Of a stretch of 64,000 nt of DNA, positions 8,800 to 17,506 are shown piece after piece; position 1 is the stretch's first letter, and every line of letters starts with the position of its first letter. The DNA is taken from contig NZ_AP031415.1 in assembly GCF_042850985.1 (NCBI RefSeq), forward strand, positions 2,418,001 through 2,482,000, given 5' to 3'. Source of the stretch: Allocoprobacillus sp002160865. GTDB lineage: Bacteria; Bacillota_I; Bacilli_A; Erysipelotrichales; Coprobacillaceae. Both the position numbers and the translations under genes were made by a program. The notes under the pieces were generated by a model. The model saw nothing but the letters and a program-made list of their open reading frames with translations. It did no database searches and was not told where the DNA came from.

Positions 8800-9747
8800 A
8801 TGTCTAAGAAAAATTATATGCTCAGAAAGATTTTTGATATTCGCATCAGATCCCTATTCAAAAACTGTCATGTCACTGCTGATTTTATCAATGGTATCCT
8901 TTTCTATGAAAACGCTGTGATCCATTATGACGACATCTCCCTGTCCGATTCCAATCTCGATTCCCACCTTCCTAATCAAAACATCACCAGAGAACGTGAA
9001 CGTGACAACATCTATCTTGTCAACATTGATGGCACAGAATGTCTGATTGGCATAGAGCATCAATCCCAGATTGATCATGGCATGTTCCAAAGAACAAGAG
9101 AATATGATGAGATGAACTACCTTCAGCAGTTCAATCTCTATCGCTCCACTCATCAGATGATTAAGGGTGTCATGACATTTGTTGTCTACTATGGGCAGAA
9201 GAAGTGGAAAGCTCCCAGAACATACGAGGACATGATGAACCCTATGCCTCCTGCCTTAAAGGATTATATGAATGCTGCATCCTATCCGCTCATTGAAATG
9301 AGATACCTCGATCTAGAGAGATTTCATAGCCAGGAGCTTAAGGAGCTAATCATAGGATTAAGGTATTTATACAATCATCAATATGATGAAGATCATGATA
9401 TCACAATCAGCCACGACATTGCAGTCACAATCGCAGCACTGACAAAGAACACACAGATTTATGAAAAGGTAAAGGAGGAAAAAATTGATATGTGTCAAGC
9501 TATCAGAGATTATGGAAAAGAGAACCTAAACAAAGGGAAATCTATTGGAAGAACTGAAGGTATTAACATTGGGAGAAATGAAGGCATCATCCAAACTTTA
9601 ATCAAACTACTCAAATCAAAGTTAGGACATCTTTCAAAAGACACCCTTGCAACAATTCAGTCATGCACTCAAGAACAACTTGATTCACTAACAGTACATA
9701 TATTTGATATTCATAATGAAGAAGATATTCTACATTATTTACAATGA
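8800..9747 (+). CDS. Rpn-family nuclease/transposase (PD-(D/E)XK), long form
   Basis: A 315-residue Rpn-family protein. The PD-(D/E)XK nuclease core lies in about residues 1-160, with active-site-type residues in RERERDNIY and GIEHQSQID. The C-terminal part carries short IGR(x)EG repeats (about residues 240-262) and the tail HIFDIHNEEDILHYLQ. Base composition is more GC-rich than in the neighbours, suggesting transfer. Family members cut DNA, promote recombination and act in phage defence. Inside the gene a strong Shine-Dalgarno and ATG (9490) would give a separate C-terminal product. The ATG at 8800 has AGGAGG upstream. Confidence 0.85.
   Translation: MSKKNYMLRKIFDIRIRSLFKNCHVTADFINGILFYENAVIHYDDISLSDSNLDSHLPNQNITRERERDNIYLVNIDGTECLIGIEHQSQIDHGMFQRTREYDEMNYLQQFNLYRSTHQMIKGVMTFVVYYGQKKWKAPRTYEDMMNPMPPALKDYMNAASYPLIEMRYLDLERFHSQELKELIIGLRYLYNHQYDEDHDITISHDIAVTIAALTKNTQIYEKVKEEKIDMCQAIRDYGKENLNKGKSIGRTEGINIGRNEGIIQTLIKLLKSKLGHLSKDTLATIQSCTQEQLDSLTVHIFDIHNEEDILHYLQ
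9490..9747 (+). CDS. Possible intragenic small Rpn protein (RpnS-like C-terminal product)
   Basis: In frame within the long Rpn gene, AAGGAGG at 9472-9478 lies 11 bases before ATG 9490, giving an 85-residue product MCQAIRDYGKEN... to the shared stop. In published work on E. coli Rpn loci, small C-terminal proteins made from internal starts bind and inhibit the long nuclease. The same start context recurs before the second copy at 9779, which supports a real start. Expression is not shown by sequence alone. Confidence 0.5.
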   Translation: MCQAIRDYGKENLNKGKSIGRTEGINIGRNEGIIQTLIKLLKSKLGHLSKDTLATIQSCTQEQLDSLTVHIFDIHNEEDILHYLQ

Positions 9748-9778
9748 AGTTAATTTAAATATCAAGGAGAAAATTGAT

Positions 9779-10024
9779 ATGTGTCAAGCTATCAGAGATT
9801 ATGGAAAAGAGAACCTAAACAAAGGGAAATCTATTGGAAAAGCTATTGGAAGAAGTGAGGGTATCATTCAAACTTTAATTAGACAACTCAAATCAAAGTT
9901 AGGACATCTTTCAAAAGACACCCTTGCAACAATTCAGTCATGCACTCAAGAACAACTTGATTCACTAACAGTACATATATTTGATATTGACAGCGAAAAA
10001 GATATTCTACATTATTTACAATGA
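9779..10024 (+). CDS. Free-standing duplicate of the Rpn C-terminal domain
   Basis: An 81-residue frame repeats the last part of the long Rpn gene almost base for base (from about 9478 and from about 9766). It starts at the ATG at 9779 with AAGGAG nine bases before it. Differences cluster in the IG-repeat stretch (SIGKAIGRSEG versus SIGRTEGINIGRNEG) and in the tail (DIDSEKDIL versus DIHNEEDIL). It lacks the nuclease domain, so it could be an extra antitoxin-like copy. A longer frame open from 9704 overlaps the end of the long gene, but it has no better start. Confidence 0.65.
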   Translation: MCQAIRDYGKENLNKGKSIGKAIGRSEGIIQTLIRQLKSKLGHLSKDTLATIQSCTQEQLDSLTVHIFDIDSEKDILHYLQ

Positions 10025-10041
10025 AGTTCATAAACGTAGAT

Positions 10042-10074
10042 AAAAAGAACATTCTATTTTTGAATGTTCTTTTT
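10042..10074. terminator. Bidirectional terminator
   Basis: AAAAAGAACATTC and GAATGTTCTTTTT form a perfect 13-bp stem with a seven-base loop. It lies between the Rpn duplicate and pyrG, which converge here, and overlaps the pyrG stop codon. Confidence 0.85.
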
Positions 10075-11673
10075 ATCATATTTTTGATGGTAAGCTGCTG
10101 TAATCAAGCCTTGAAATAAAGGTTCACTACGATTTGGTCTTGAAGAAAATTCCGGATGGAATTGACATGCTACAAAATAAGGATGATCTTTTAATTCAAT
10201 AATTTCTACAAGATTTCTTTCTGGATTCTTTCCTGAAACAACTAATCCATGTTGTTCAAGAATATCTTTATATTTATTATTAAATTCATAACGATGTCTA
10301 TGTCTTTGTTGAATCAATTCTTTCCCATATAAATCATAAGCACGACTACCCTTTAATAATTCACAATCATAATTTCCTAATCTTTGTGTACCACCCATAT
10401 CATCTAATGTTTGATCACTCATCAAATGAATTAACGGTGTTTCACACATATCATCAAATTCGATAGAATTAACATCTGGTAAATGACATACATTTCTTGC
10501 AAATTCAATAGATGCCAACTGCATTCCTAAACAGATACCTAAAAACGGAATTTTTTCTTCTCTAGCATAACGAATAGCCTTAATCATACCTTCAATGCCA
10601 CGTTGTCCAAAACCACCCGGCACTAAAATGCCATCCGCTCCTGCTAATATATCTGCTACATTATCATCATTAATTTCTTCAGCATTAATCCAATCAATAT
10701 GAACAATACTATTTTCATAATATCCTGCATGACGCAAGGCTTCATTAACCGATAAATAAGCATCAGGTAATTGTACATATTTTCCAACCATCTTAATAGT
10801 CAATTCCTTGTTTAATCCTTTGACACGTTCAATAAGCTGTTGCCATTCTGTCATATCAGCTTTTGGAGCTGTCATTCTTAAATGATCTAATACCAAATCA
10901 TCCATATGCTGTTCTAATAACATCATTGGTAATTCATATAAAACATCTACATCATAATTAGAAATAACTGCTTCTACAGGAACATTACAGAATAAAGAAA
11001 TTTTTTCTTTTAATTCCTGATCAATATGTTTTTCACTACGACAAACAATAATATCTGGTTGTATTCCATAGCCTCTTAATTCTTTAACACTATGTTGTGT
11101 TGGTTTTGTTTTCACTTCATGACTAGCACCAATATATGGAAGCAATGTTGTATGTATATAAAGAGTATTTTTATATCCGATATCTAAACGGACTTGTCTA
11201 ATGGCTTCAATAAAAGGTAAACTTTCAATATCTCCAACTGTCCCGCCAATTTCAGTAATCACAATATCAGCCTGACTACTTTTAGCTGCTGCATAGATTT
11301 TAGCCTTAATCTCATTGGTAATATGGGGTACAACCTGTACAGTTGCTCCTAAATAATCTCCACGACGTTCTTTAGAAATGACATCGCTATAAATTCTTCC
11401 TGTTGTAATAGATGAACTACGATTCAATTCTTCATCAATAAAACGTTCATAATGTCCTAAATCCAAGTCTGTTTCGGCACCATCTGTCGTCACAAAAACT
11501 TCACCATGTTGAAATGGCGACATTGTTCCCGGATCCACATTAATATAAGGATCAAGCTTTTGCATAAAGACTTTTAATCCTCTTTGTTTAAGCAATCTCC
11601 CTAAAGATGCAGCTGTCAATCCTTTTCCTAATCCCGAAACAACTCCACCTGTCACAAATATAAATTTAGCCAT
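10054..11673 (-). CDS. pyrG: CTP synthase
   Basis: A 539-residue enzyme making CTP from UTP, ATP and glutamine in the cytoplasm. The N-terminal synthetase domain starts MAKFIFVTGGVVSGLGKG (ATP loop) and contains DPYINVDPGTMSPFQHGEV. The C-terminal class I glutamine amidotransferase has the nucleophile in FLGICLGMQ and the His-Glu pair in QFHPEF. Full length is expected for the family. The start is at 11673 behind AAAGGAG. A longer frame would begin inside the leader terminator. Expression is probably attenuated at the leader just upstream. Confidence 0.97.
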   Translation of the reverse strand: MAKFIFVTGGVVSGLGKGLTAASLGRLLKQRGLKVFMQKLDPYINVDPGTMSPFQHGEVFVTTDGAETDLDLGHYERFIDEELNRSSSITTGRIYSDVISKERRGDYLGATVQVVPHITNEIKAKIYAAAKSSQADIVITEIGGTVGDIESLPFIEAIRQVRLDIGYKNTLYIHTTLLPYIGASHEVKTKPTQHSVKELRGYGIQPDIIVCRSEKHIDQELKEKISLFCNVPVEAVISNYDVDVLYELPMMLLEQHMDDLVLDHLRMTAPKADMTEWQQLIERVKGLNKELTIKMVGKYVQLPDAYLSVNEALRHAGYYENSIVHIDWINAEEINDDNVADILAGADGILVPGGFGQRGIEGMIKAIRYAREEKIPFLGICLGMQLASIEFARNVCHLPDVNSIEFDDMCETPLIHLMSDQTLDDMGGTQRLGNYDCELLKGSRAYDLYGKELIQQRHRHRYEFNNKYKDILEQHGLVVSGKNPERNLVEIIELKDHPYFVACQFHPEFSSRPNRSEPLFQGLITAAYHQKYDKKNIQK

Positions 11674-11693
11674 TTTCACTATCTCCTTTCTCA

Positions 11694-11764
11694 AATAAAA
11701 ATGCACTCCAGCGGAAAGCCTGAGTGCCCTTTCTTATTCTAGCAAAAATTATTTATCAAAGCAA
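11694..11764 (-). promoter_or_regulatory. pyrG promoter and GGGC attenuator leader
   Basis: On the minus strand TTGCTT (11759-11764), a 17-base spacer and TAGAAT (11736-11741, extended by TG) place the transcript start at G 11729. The RNA would begin GGGC. At once comes a terminator hairpin, GCACTC (11722-11727) with GAGTGC (11703-11708), with CTTTCC in its loop side and a T-rich tail to about 11694. This matches the known Bacillus pyrG scheme: at low CTP the polymerase stutters on GGG, and the extra Gs pair with the pyrimidine tract and block termination. Confidence 0.75.
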
Positions 11765-11777
11765 TTATTTTTTCTTA

Positions 11778-12251
11778 TTATTGTAATAATCTTTCAAAAT
11801 CATCATCAGTCAATCGATATACTGTCCACTCATCCATTGGCTTTGCTCCTAAAGATAGATAGAAATCAATACTTGATTGATTCCAATCCAGACACCACCA
11901 TTCCATTCTTCCACAGCCTCTTTCTTTAGCAATCCTTACAAGTTCCTTAATCGTTGCTTTTCCATATCCATGACCTCTATATTCTGGTTTAATATACAAA
12001 TCTTCCAAATATAAACCCGCTCTGCCTAAGAAAGTTGAAAAATTATGAAAAAACAAAGCAAACCCAATTCTATGATGATCCTTCACAACAAAAATCACTT
12101 CAGCTATCTTATAATCAAATAACCATTGTTCCAATAATGCTTCATTTGCAATCACTTCATGTTCTAACTTCTCATAACGTGCCAACTCTTTAATAAACTG
12201 CAAAATAACAGGTACATCTTTTCTTTTGGCATTTTCAAATTCAATATCCAT
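11778..12251 (-). CDS. GNAT-family N-acetyltransferase
   Basis: A single-domain acetyltransferase of about 157 residues. The acetyl-CoA loop is EYRGHGYGKATIKELVRIAK, and the C-terminal part WNQSSIDFYLSLGAKPMDEW is typical of the diamine/amino-acid-like GNAT group. It would move an acetyl group from acetyl-CoA to an amine, with the substrate unknown. Two ATGs stand side by side, and the second (12251) has the better spacing from AAGGAG. It follows the RpiR gene by 14 bases and is probably co-transcribed with it. Confidence 0.85.
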   Translation of the reverse strand: MDIEFENAKRKDVPVILQFIKELARYEKLEHEVIANEALLEQWLFDYKIAEVIFVVKDHHRIGFALFFHNFSTFLGRAGLYLEDLYIKPEYRGHGYGKATIKELVRIAKERGCGRMEWWCLDWNQSSIDFYLSLGAKPMDEWTVYRLTDDDFERLLQ

Positions 12252-12265
12252 CATATACTCCTTTT

Positions 12266-12994
12266 TTAAATAATCCCATATTCTTCTAATGTATCAGCTA
12301 AACTTTCTAAAATATAAATTACTGGAACCTGTGTTGCTGAACTATAAAAATCCTCATTTCTTGAACTTGGTACATAATAACAGATAGCTAAATCTGCCAT
12401 TTTTGCTCCTGAAGACGAAGCACTGTTGGTTATAATAATCACTTGTACTCCACATCTTTTTAACAACATGATTCTTTGAATCATTTCATCCGTTTCACCA
12501 GATACACTTAAAACGATTGCACAGTCATGATGATTATACATCCCATGTACACGCATACTAAAATCATCACACACAACACTTCTTTTCCCTTTACGATTAA
12601 ACAAATACGCTCCTGCTTTAGCTATAGCTCCTGAAATACCTACACCCCAAAACATCACCTCTTTGGATTGAGCAATTATTTGTGTTGCTTGATGAATACT
12701 TTGATTAAATTCATCATTATCAACTTTTTGAAAATAATCCAAAATATAATTTAATTTGTTCTCTTTATGATGTAAGTGATTTTTATTTTCCATTTTAATA
12801 GCTGTTTTCCATTCCACAAAACCATCATAACCTATCTTTTGAGCAGTACGTGTAATCATCGAAGGAGAAACATGAATGACTTCAGCTATATCTTTTAATT
12901 TCAGCTTAACAACTTCATCACGATGTGCTTCTACATAATGATAAATAGACATTTCTAAATCATTTAAAGTATTTAATTTTTCTATTGTTACCAT
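12266..12994 (-). CDS. MurR/RpiR-family sugar regulator
   Basis: An N-terminal helix-turn-helix (residues about 1-75, HVSPSMITRTAQKIGYDGFVEWK) is followed by a C-terminal sugar-isomerase (SIS) domain with FWGVGISGAIAKAGAYLF and the Ser-rich VLSVSGETDEMI. Such regulators bind sugar phosphates and repress or activate catabolic genes. The start at 12994 is behind AGGAGG, seven bases away. It lies downstream of the beta-glucoside operon, after that operon's terminator, so it may control it. Confidence 0.88.
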   Translation of the reverse strand: MVTIEKLNTLNDLEMSIYHYVEAHRDEVVKLKLKDIAEVIHVSPSMITRTAQKIGYDGFVEWKTAIKMENKNHLHHKENKLNYILDYFQKVDNDEFNQSIHQATQIIAQSKEVMFWGVGISGAIAKAGAYLFNRKGKRSVVCDDFSMRVHGMYNHHDCAIVLSVSGETDEMIQRIMLLKRCGVQVIIITNSASSSGAKMADLAICYYVPSSRNEDFYSSATQVPVIYILESLADTLEEYGII

Positions 12995-13011
12995 CAAAAC
13001 ACCTCCTCAAG

Positions 13012-13039
13012 AAAAAAACTGAACACTTAAGTTCAGTTT
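13012..13039 (-). terminator. Terminator of the beta-glucoside operon
   Basis: The minus strand has AAACTGAAC, a six-base loop, GTTCAGTTT and a run of T. It lies just past the stop of the RDD gene. Confidence 0.85.
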
Positions 13040-13048
13040 AAATAAATT

Positions 13049-13687
13049 TTATGAAAGTTTCAATTTCTTTTTACGAATTTTTTTATTCTTCTTTACTTCA
13101 TAAGTATATTGAGGTGATTTAATATCAACAACTAAAGTTTTTGCGACAATATCATGCAAAGATTTCTTAGATTTGAATACAAAAACACAAATTACTGAAA
13201 TCAAACTAATAACAACACCAATATAAGCATATAATGAAGCAAAATTAAATCCTGTCATGACATTAATCATCTGATGCAACATATTGCTTGCAGTATAAAT
13301 ACTTCCTTCAACAAGTAAAATCATGACACCTTGTCTAAGCAGAATTTGTTTCATTGTGACATCATCATAATGATCACCAACTATTTTTAATCCTAATATT
13401 TTTTTACCTAATGTTTGCCCCTTTGTATATAATGGAATCCCAATATAATATAACAAGCTTACAGAAAATGACAAGCCTCCTGCAATCAGTTGATAAGGTT
13501 GTTCAAAGATGGTAATCACTTGTGGTATATATGAAGCATCCTCATGTAATGACATATAAAGTAAAATAAGGGGAATAGATGCCAGCAATCCTCCAACATA
13601 CCAGTCAATAGCGTAAGCTATAAATCTTTTGATATAACTTGTCTGATTCTTGGATTCATTTTTCAATTCATTAAAATAGTTTTTCAT
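13049..13687 (-). CDS. RDD-family membrane protein
   Basis: A 212-residue membrane protein with four to five hydrophobic segments. The RDD hallmark is partly visible: RFIAYAIDWYVGGLL in the first segment and GQTLGKKILGLKIVGDH before the third. RDD proteins are mostly uncharacterised, and some act in ion or compatible-solute transport. The C-terminus is strongly basic (KKNKKIRKKKLK). It is the last gene of the operon, 21 bases after the ROK kinase. Its role with the sugar genes is unknown. Confidence 0.8.
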   Translation of the reverse strand: MKNYFNELKNESKNQTSYIKRFIAYAIDWYVGGLLASIPLILLYMSLHEDASYIPQVITIFEQPYQLIAGGLSFSVSLLYYIGIPLYTKGQTLGKKILGLKIVGDHYDDVTMKQILLRQGVMILLVEGSIYTASNMLHQMINVMTGFNFASLYAYIGVVISLISVICVFVFKSKKSLHDIVAKTLVVDIKSPQYTYEVKKNKKIRKKKLKLS

Positions 13688-13708
13688 CTCACATCTATTC
13701 CTTTCCTT

Positions 13709-14584
13709 TTATTTTTGATTTAAAAACTGATATAAAGCTCCTACAAGATTCGCATCATTACGATAATAACATGGTTCAATAACCGGTTTTACATAATAAT
13801 CATTATTCTCAAATATTTCATCATTAACCTGTTGAATATATTCAAAGAGAAGTGGTTGGGCACTAATACCTCCACCTATGACAAATTTTTCTGGATCTAA
13901 AACACATTGTAAACTATAAATTCTTTTGACAAGGATTGTCACAAAATCCTTGATTGCTTTTTGTACTTCAAGATGACCTTGATTTGCCATTTCAAAGATT
14001 TCAATACCAGTATATTCCTGTTGGGTACTTAGACGCTTTTGCACACGTTTTAATAATCCTAAAATACCATTTGTTGCCCACCAGAAATCTTCCCCATCTA
14101 TACCATGAGAAAAAATCATTGAAAACTCACCACCAAAGAAGTGTTTTCCATATTGTACTTCACCTTGATGAATAACACACCCACCAACGGCTGTTCCTAA
14201 AACAATGACAACACCATCTTCAACATCCTGAAGATTCCCAAATCCAAGTTCAGCTGCTCCAGCACATTTAGCATCATTACCAATAGTTATAGGGCATGGA
14301 CAACGTTGCTGTAATTTTTCTTTCATAGGAATATCTCGAATATAAGATAATGCCCCTCCAGTAAAACAATAGCCCTTTTGAGGATCAATAATTCCCGGCA
14401 TAGAAAGAGCAATCCCTTCAATACCACCTTTATAATCATCATAAAGCTGTCCTATCGTTTCAATAAAATGTTCCAATGTGTCCTGAGGTGTAGGTGTTGA
14501 TCCTCGTTCATATATTTGAGCTTGTTCATCCATTAAAGCATATTTAATAGAACTTCCACCCACATCTAAAACAAGATATTTCAC
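13709..14584 (-). CDS. ROK-family sugar kinase
   Basis: A 291-residue ROK protein without a DNA-binding domain, so a kinase rather than a repressor. The phosphate loop is DVGGSSIKYALMD, the central motif is GNDAKCAGAAELGFG, and the catalytic Asp lies in that NDA. The zinc motif of classical ROK glucokinases is not obvious in this copy. It starts with GTG, whose G is shared with the TAG stop of the glucosidase gene, so the two are translationally coupled. It probably phosphorylates glucose released by the glucosidase, or the intact glucoside. Confidence 0.85.
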   Translation of the reverse strand: MKYLVLDVGGSSIKYALMDEQAQIYERGSTPTPQDTLEHFIETIGQLYDDYKGGIEGIALSMPGIIDPQKGYCFTGGALSYIRDIPMKEKLQQRCPCPITIGNDAKCAGAAELGFGNLQDVEDGVVIVLGTAVGGCVIHQGEVQYGKHFFGGEFSMIFSHGIDGEDFWWATNGILGLLKRVQKRLSTQQEYTGIEIFEMANQGHLEVQKAIKDFVTILVKRIYSLQCVLDPEKFVIGGGISAQPLLFEYIQQVNDEIFENNDYYVKPVIEPCYYRNDANLVGALYQFLNQK

Positions 14585-16002
14585 TATAGCTTATCTCCTT
14601 GACTGGCAATGACTTGTTTATACCATTCAAAAGAATCTTTTTTATAACGTTTTAAAGTTCCAGAACCATCATTGTTTTTATCTACATAAATAAAACCATA
14701 ACGCTTTTTCATCTCACCTGTAGAAAAGCTTACACAATCTATACAACCCCAAACAGTATAACCTAAAACATCAACACCATCTATTTCAATAGCTTTTTTC
14801 ATTTGTTCAATATGTTCTTTTAAATAATTAATACGATATTGATCATGAACTTGATTACTATCTTCTAAAACATCAATAGCTCCAAAACCATTTTCAACAA
14901 TGAAGGTAGGAAGTTGATAACGATCATAAAGCCAGTTTAAAGTATATCGTAGTCCTTTGGCATCAATTGGCCATCCCCATTTTGTCTTTGAAATATATGG
15001 ATTATCACATAAATCAGTTGCTTCATTATAATCTAAATATTCATTACCATCACCTTTTGTAGTAAAAGACATGTAATAACTAAAACCAATATAATCTACA
15101 CAACCATCTTTTAAAGTAGCTATGTCTTCTTCTGTGATATCAAGATGATAACCTTTACGTTTAAAGAATGATTGCATATAAGCTGGAATCTTTCCACGTG
15201 CATGAATATCAAGATACCAGAAACGTTTATGATTCGCTCCAACAGCCTTTAACATATCATCCGGACTACAAGAATAAGGATAAATAGGTGTCATTGCCAT
15301 CATACAACCAACCATAAAATCCGGATTAATATCATGAGCAATTTTCACTGCCTTCGCACTGGCAATCAATTCATATAGACTGGCCTGATAAACAATTTCT
15401 TCTTTATCTTCGCCTTCTTGAAAGAGAATTCCAGAATTTGTTAATACAGAAATATCAGATTGATAATTGGCTTGATTATTAATTTCATTAAATGTCATCC
15501 AATATTTCACTTTATCTTTATATCTTTCAAAACAAACTCTTGCAAATCTTTCAAAGAAAGTGATTAACTGTCGATTTCTCCATCCGCCATATTTTGTAAC
15601 TAAACCATAAGGCATTTCAAAATGTGATAATGTAATTACAGGTTGAATATCATTTTTAAGTAATTCATCAAACAAATCATCATAGAATTTCAATCCTGCT
15701 TCATTAGGCTGTTCTTCATCACCTTGAGGAAAAATTCTTGCCCACGAAATAGAAGTTCTAAAACATTTAAATCCCATTTCTTTAAACAATGCAATGTCTT
15801 CTTTATAACGATGATAAAAATCAATGGCTTCATGATTTGGATAAAATTCATTTTCATCAATGACAGGTGTAATCTTTCTTGGACTGGCATGGCTACCTAC
15901 AGTCATAATATCTGATACATTGATACCTTTGCCACCATCACGCCATCCACCTTCAACTTGATGGGCGGCAACTGCACCGCCCCATAAAAAACTAGCTTTC
16001 AT
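14584..16002 (-). CDS. GH1 6-phospho-beta-glucosidase
   Basis: A 472-residue glycoside hydrolase family 1 enzyme. The acid/base is in YWMTFNEINNQA, and the nucleophile is in PTFIVENGFGAID. The N-terminus FLWGGAVAAHQVEGGW is typical of the phospho-glucosidase branch. It would split 6-phospho-beta-glucosides brought in by the PTS permease encoded two bases upstream, giving glucose-6-phosphate and an aglycone or glucose. It is cytoplasmic, with no signal peptide. The neighbouring ROK kinase completes the pathway. Confidence 0.92.
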   Translation of the reverse strand: MKASFLWGGAVAAHQVEGGWRDGGKGINVSDIMTVGSHASPRKITPVIDENEFYPNHEAIDFYHRYKEDIALFKEMGFKCFRTSISWARIFPQGDEEQPNEAGLKFYDDLFDELLKNDIQPVITLSHFEMPYGLVTKYGGWRNRQLITFFERFARVCFERYKDKVKYWMTFNEINNQANYQSDISVLTNSGILFQEGEDKEEIVYQASLYELIASAKAVKIAHDINPDFMVGCMMAMTPIYPYSCSPDDMLKAVGANHKRFWYLDIHARGKIPAYMQSFFKRKGYHLDITEEDIATLKDGCVDYIGFSYYMSFTTKGDGNEYLDYNEATDLCDNPYISKTKWGWPIDAKGLRYTLNWLYDRYQLPTFIVENGFGAIDVLEDSNQVHDQYRINYLKEHIEQMKKAIEIDGVDVLGYTVWGCIDCVSFSTGEMKKRYGFIYVDKNNDGSGTLKRYKKDSFEWYKQVIASQGDKL

Positions 16003-16004
16003 CT

Positions 16005-17345
16005 TTATTCACCTTCACCAGCTTGTTCTGCCTTAACAGCTGCTCTTGTACTTGCCATAACAAATGGTAAATAAATGACTGTACTAATAGCTACACAGAC
16101 AAATCCAATGACGAGTGCCATAATACTTGTTGCTCCCGAACCTAAAAATGGAATCAAGAATCCCGGTGTTGTCCAAGCTACACTATAAGCAACCGGTGGT
16201 ATGATTTGAATCACTTCAACACAGAACCATCCAAAAATATTACATACAACTGGTGCTAAAATAAATGGAACCATATACATAGGATTCATAACAAGTGGGA
16301 AACCAAAAATAATTGGCTCATTGATGTTAAATAATCCCGGTGCTAAAGACATCTTCGCAATTTGATATTGTGCTTTATTTTTACGTCCAGCAATAAACAT
16401 CGCAATAATCAAACCTAGAGTTGCTCCTGAACCACCTGTATTACCAAATGCATCATTGATTGATCCCCAGTTGACTGGATAAGGGGCACCCCATGCCGTT
16501 CCATTGGCAGCAACATAAGCTAAGTTGGCATTGGCTTGTTCTGTGAAAATAACAGAACGCAATGCATTTAATGTATTTGGTCCATGAATACCTAATACCC
16601 ATAAGAATTGTTGTACCACAACAAATGTTAATATTGTTCCCATTGAACTTCCTAAAGATGTTAATGGTGCCTGAATTGCATTATAAATAAGCACTTGAAT
16701 ACCATCAGCTGTAATTTTACCAAAAATAAAGTTAATCACACCAGTTAATCCAAGTACAATCATAATAGGAATTAATAAGTTAAATGATTTAGAAACAGCT
16801 GGTGGAACCATTGCTGGCATAGAAATTCTTAATTTAGAATTACGTCCTAAACGTGTCAAAATTTCAGCAACAAATAAACCAACAAATAAAGCAACAAATA
16901 GACCTTGTGCTCCTAAATAAGTGGTTGTTAAACCTGCACCAGATTCATCAGCAAAAGCTCTTGAAGCAGGATACAAAATGAAATATGCAGAAAGAGATGT
17001 TACACCACATAAAACTTTATCTCCTTCCATTTCTTCAGCTAATTGATAGGCTGTTAAAAAAGCAATTAAAACAGCTAAGATATTTGTTGTCCCGTTAATA
17101 ACTGAATTGAGGACTGCCTGATATTCAGCTAAATTAGGAATCAAATCTCCTAAATGAAGCAAACTTGCAATGAATCCATTTGGATCTAATAAAACATTGT
17201 TAATCAATAAAACCATTGACCCTGCCATTGTCAGTGGGAATGATAATGTAAATGCATCACGCACTGCAGCGACATGTCTTTGACCATTGATTTTAGCAGC
17301 AAATGGAACAAAGAACTTTTCCATTGTTGCCTGTAACTTGTCCAT
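16005..17345 (-). CDS. PTS cellobiose/beta-glucoside-type EIIC permease
   Basis: A 446-residue membrane permease of the lactose/cellobiose PTS family with about ten hydrophobic segments. Family-typical stretches include FLWVLGIHGPNTL, the conserved NEPIIFGFPLVMNP (with the substrate-binding Glu and His region) and WTTPGF. No EIIA or EIIB domain is fused or adjacent, so it depends on partners encoded elsewhere. It is the first gene of a four-gene operon with GH1, ROK and RDD. A cre-like site overlaps the start of transcription, implying carbon catabolite repression. Confidence 0.9.
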   Translation of the reverse strand: MDKLQATMEKFFVPFAAKINGQRHVAAVRDAFTLSFPLTMAGSMVLLINNVLLDPNGFIASLLHLGDLIPNLAEYQAVLNSVINGTTNILAVLIAFLTAYQLAEEMEGDKVLCGVTSLSAYFILYPASRAFADESGAGLTTTYLGAQGLFVALFVGLFVAEILTRLGRNSKLRISMPAMVPPAVSKSFNLLIPIMIVLGLTGVINFIFGKITADGIQVLIYNAIQAPLTSLGSSMGTILTFVVVQQFLWVLGIHGPNTLNALRSVIFTEQANANLAYVAANGTAWGAPYPVNWGSINDAFGNTGGSGATLGLIIAMFIAGRKNKAQYQIAKMSLAPGLFNINEPIIFGFPLVMNPMYMVPFILAPVVCNIFGWFCVEVIQIIPPVAYSVAWTTPGFLIPFLGSGATSIMALVIGFVCVAISTVIYLPFVMASTRAAVKAEQAGEGE

Positions 17346-17382
17346 AATTTTTCCTCCCTTATCTCAATTTTGACAGATAATT

Positions 17383-17415
17383 TGAAACCGGTTTCTTATC
17401 TACGTCAGCATTATA
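17383..17415 (-). promoter_or_regulatory. Promoter -10 and cre-like site of the beta-glucoside operon
   Basis: A perfect TATAAT lies on the minus strand at 17410-17415. The palindrome GAAACCGGTTTC (17383-17396 as TGAAACCGGTTTCT) follows within the expected start of transcription and differs from the cre consensus at one end base. A CcpA-blocked promoter is the likely reading. The -35 is weak. Confidence 0.7.
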
Positions 17416-17482
17416 ACAAACCCCTCTAAGCAAAAAAAGGGGTTTTCCCCATTCATCATTATCATTCATTTTTAACAAAAAA

Positions 17483-17506
17483 TAACATTTTTGTAACAAA
17501 ATGTTA
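17483..17506 (-). terminator. Terminator after the RpiR gene
   Basis: The dyad TAACATTTT/AAAAATGTTA, followed on the minus strand by a T run, overlaps the stop of the RpiR gene at 17504. Confidence 0.65.

Larger units (their letters stand above)
9478..10024 (+). repeat. Imperfect tandem duplication of the Rpn 3' end
   Basis: Two adjacent copies, about 9478-9747 and 9766-10024, share long identical stretches, including AAAGTTAGGACATCTTTC and the following 80 or so bases. The second has a shorter IG-repeat tract. The arrangement looks like unequal duplication of the 3' domain. Confidence 0.85.

Noticed and set aside
8854..9153. Minus-strand 99-codon frame opposite the Rpn nuclease domain
   Set aside because: It is antisense to a conserved nuclease core. 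No ribosome-binding site or promoter.
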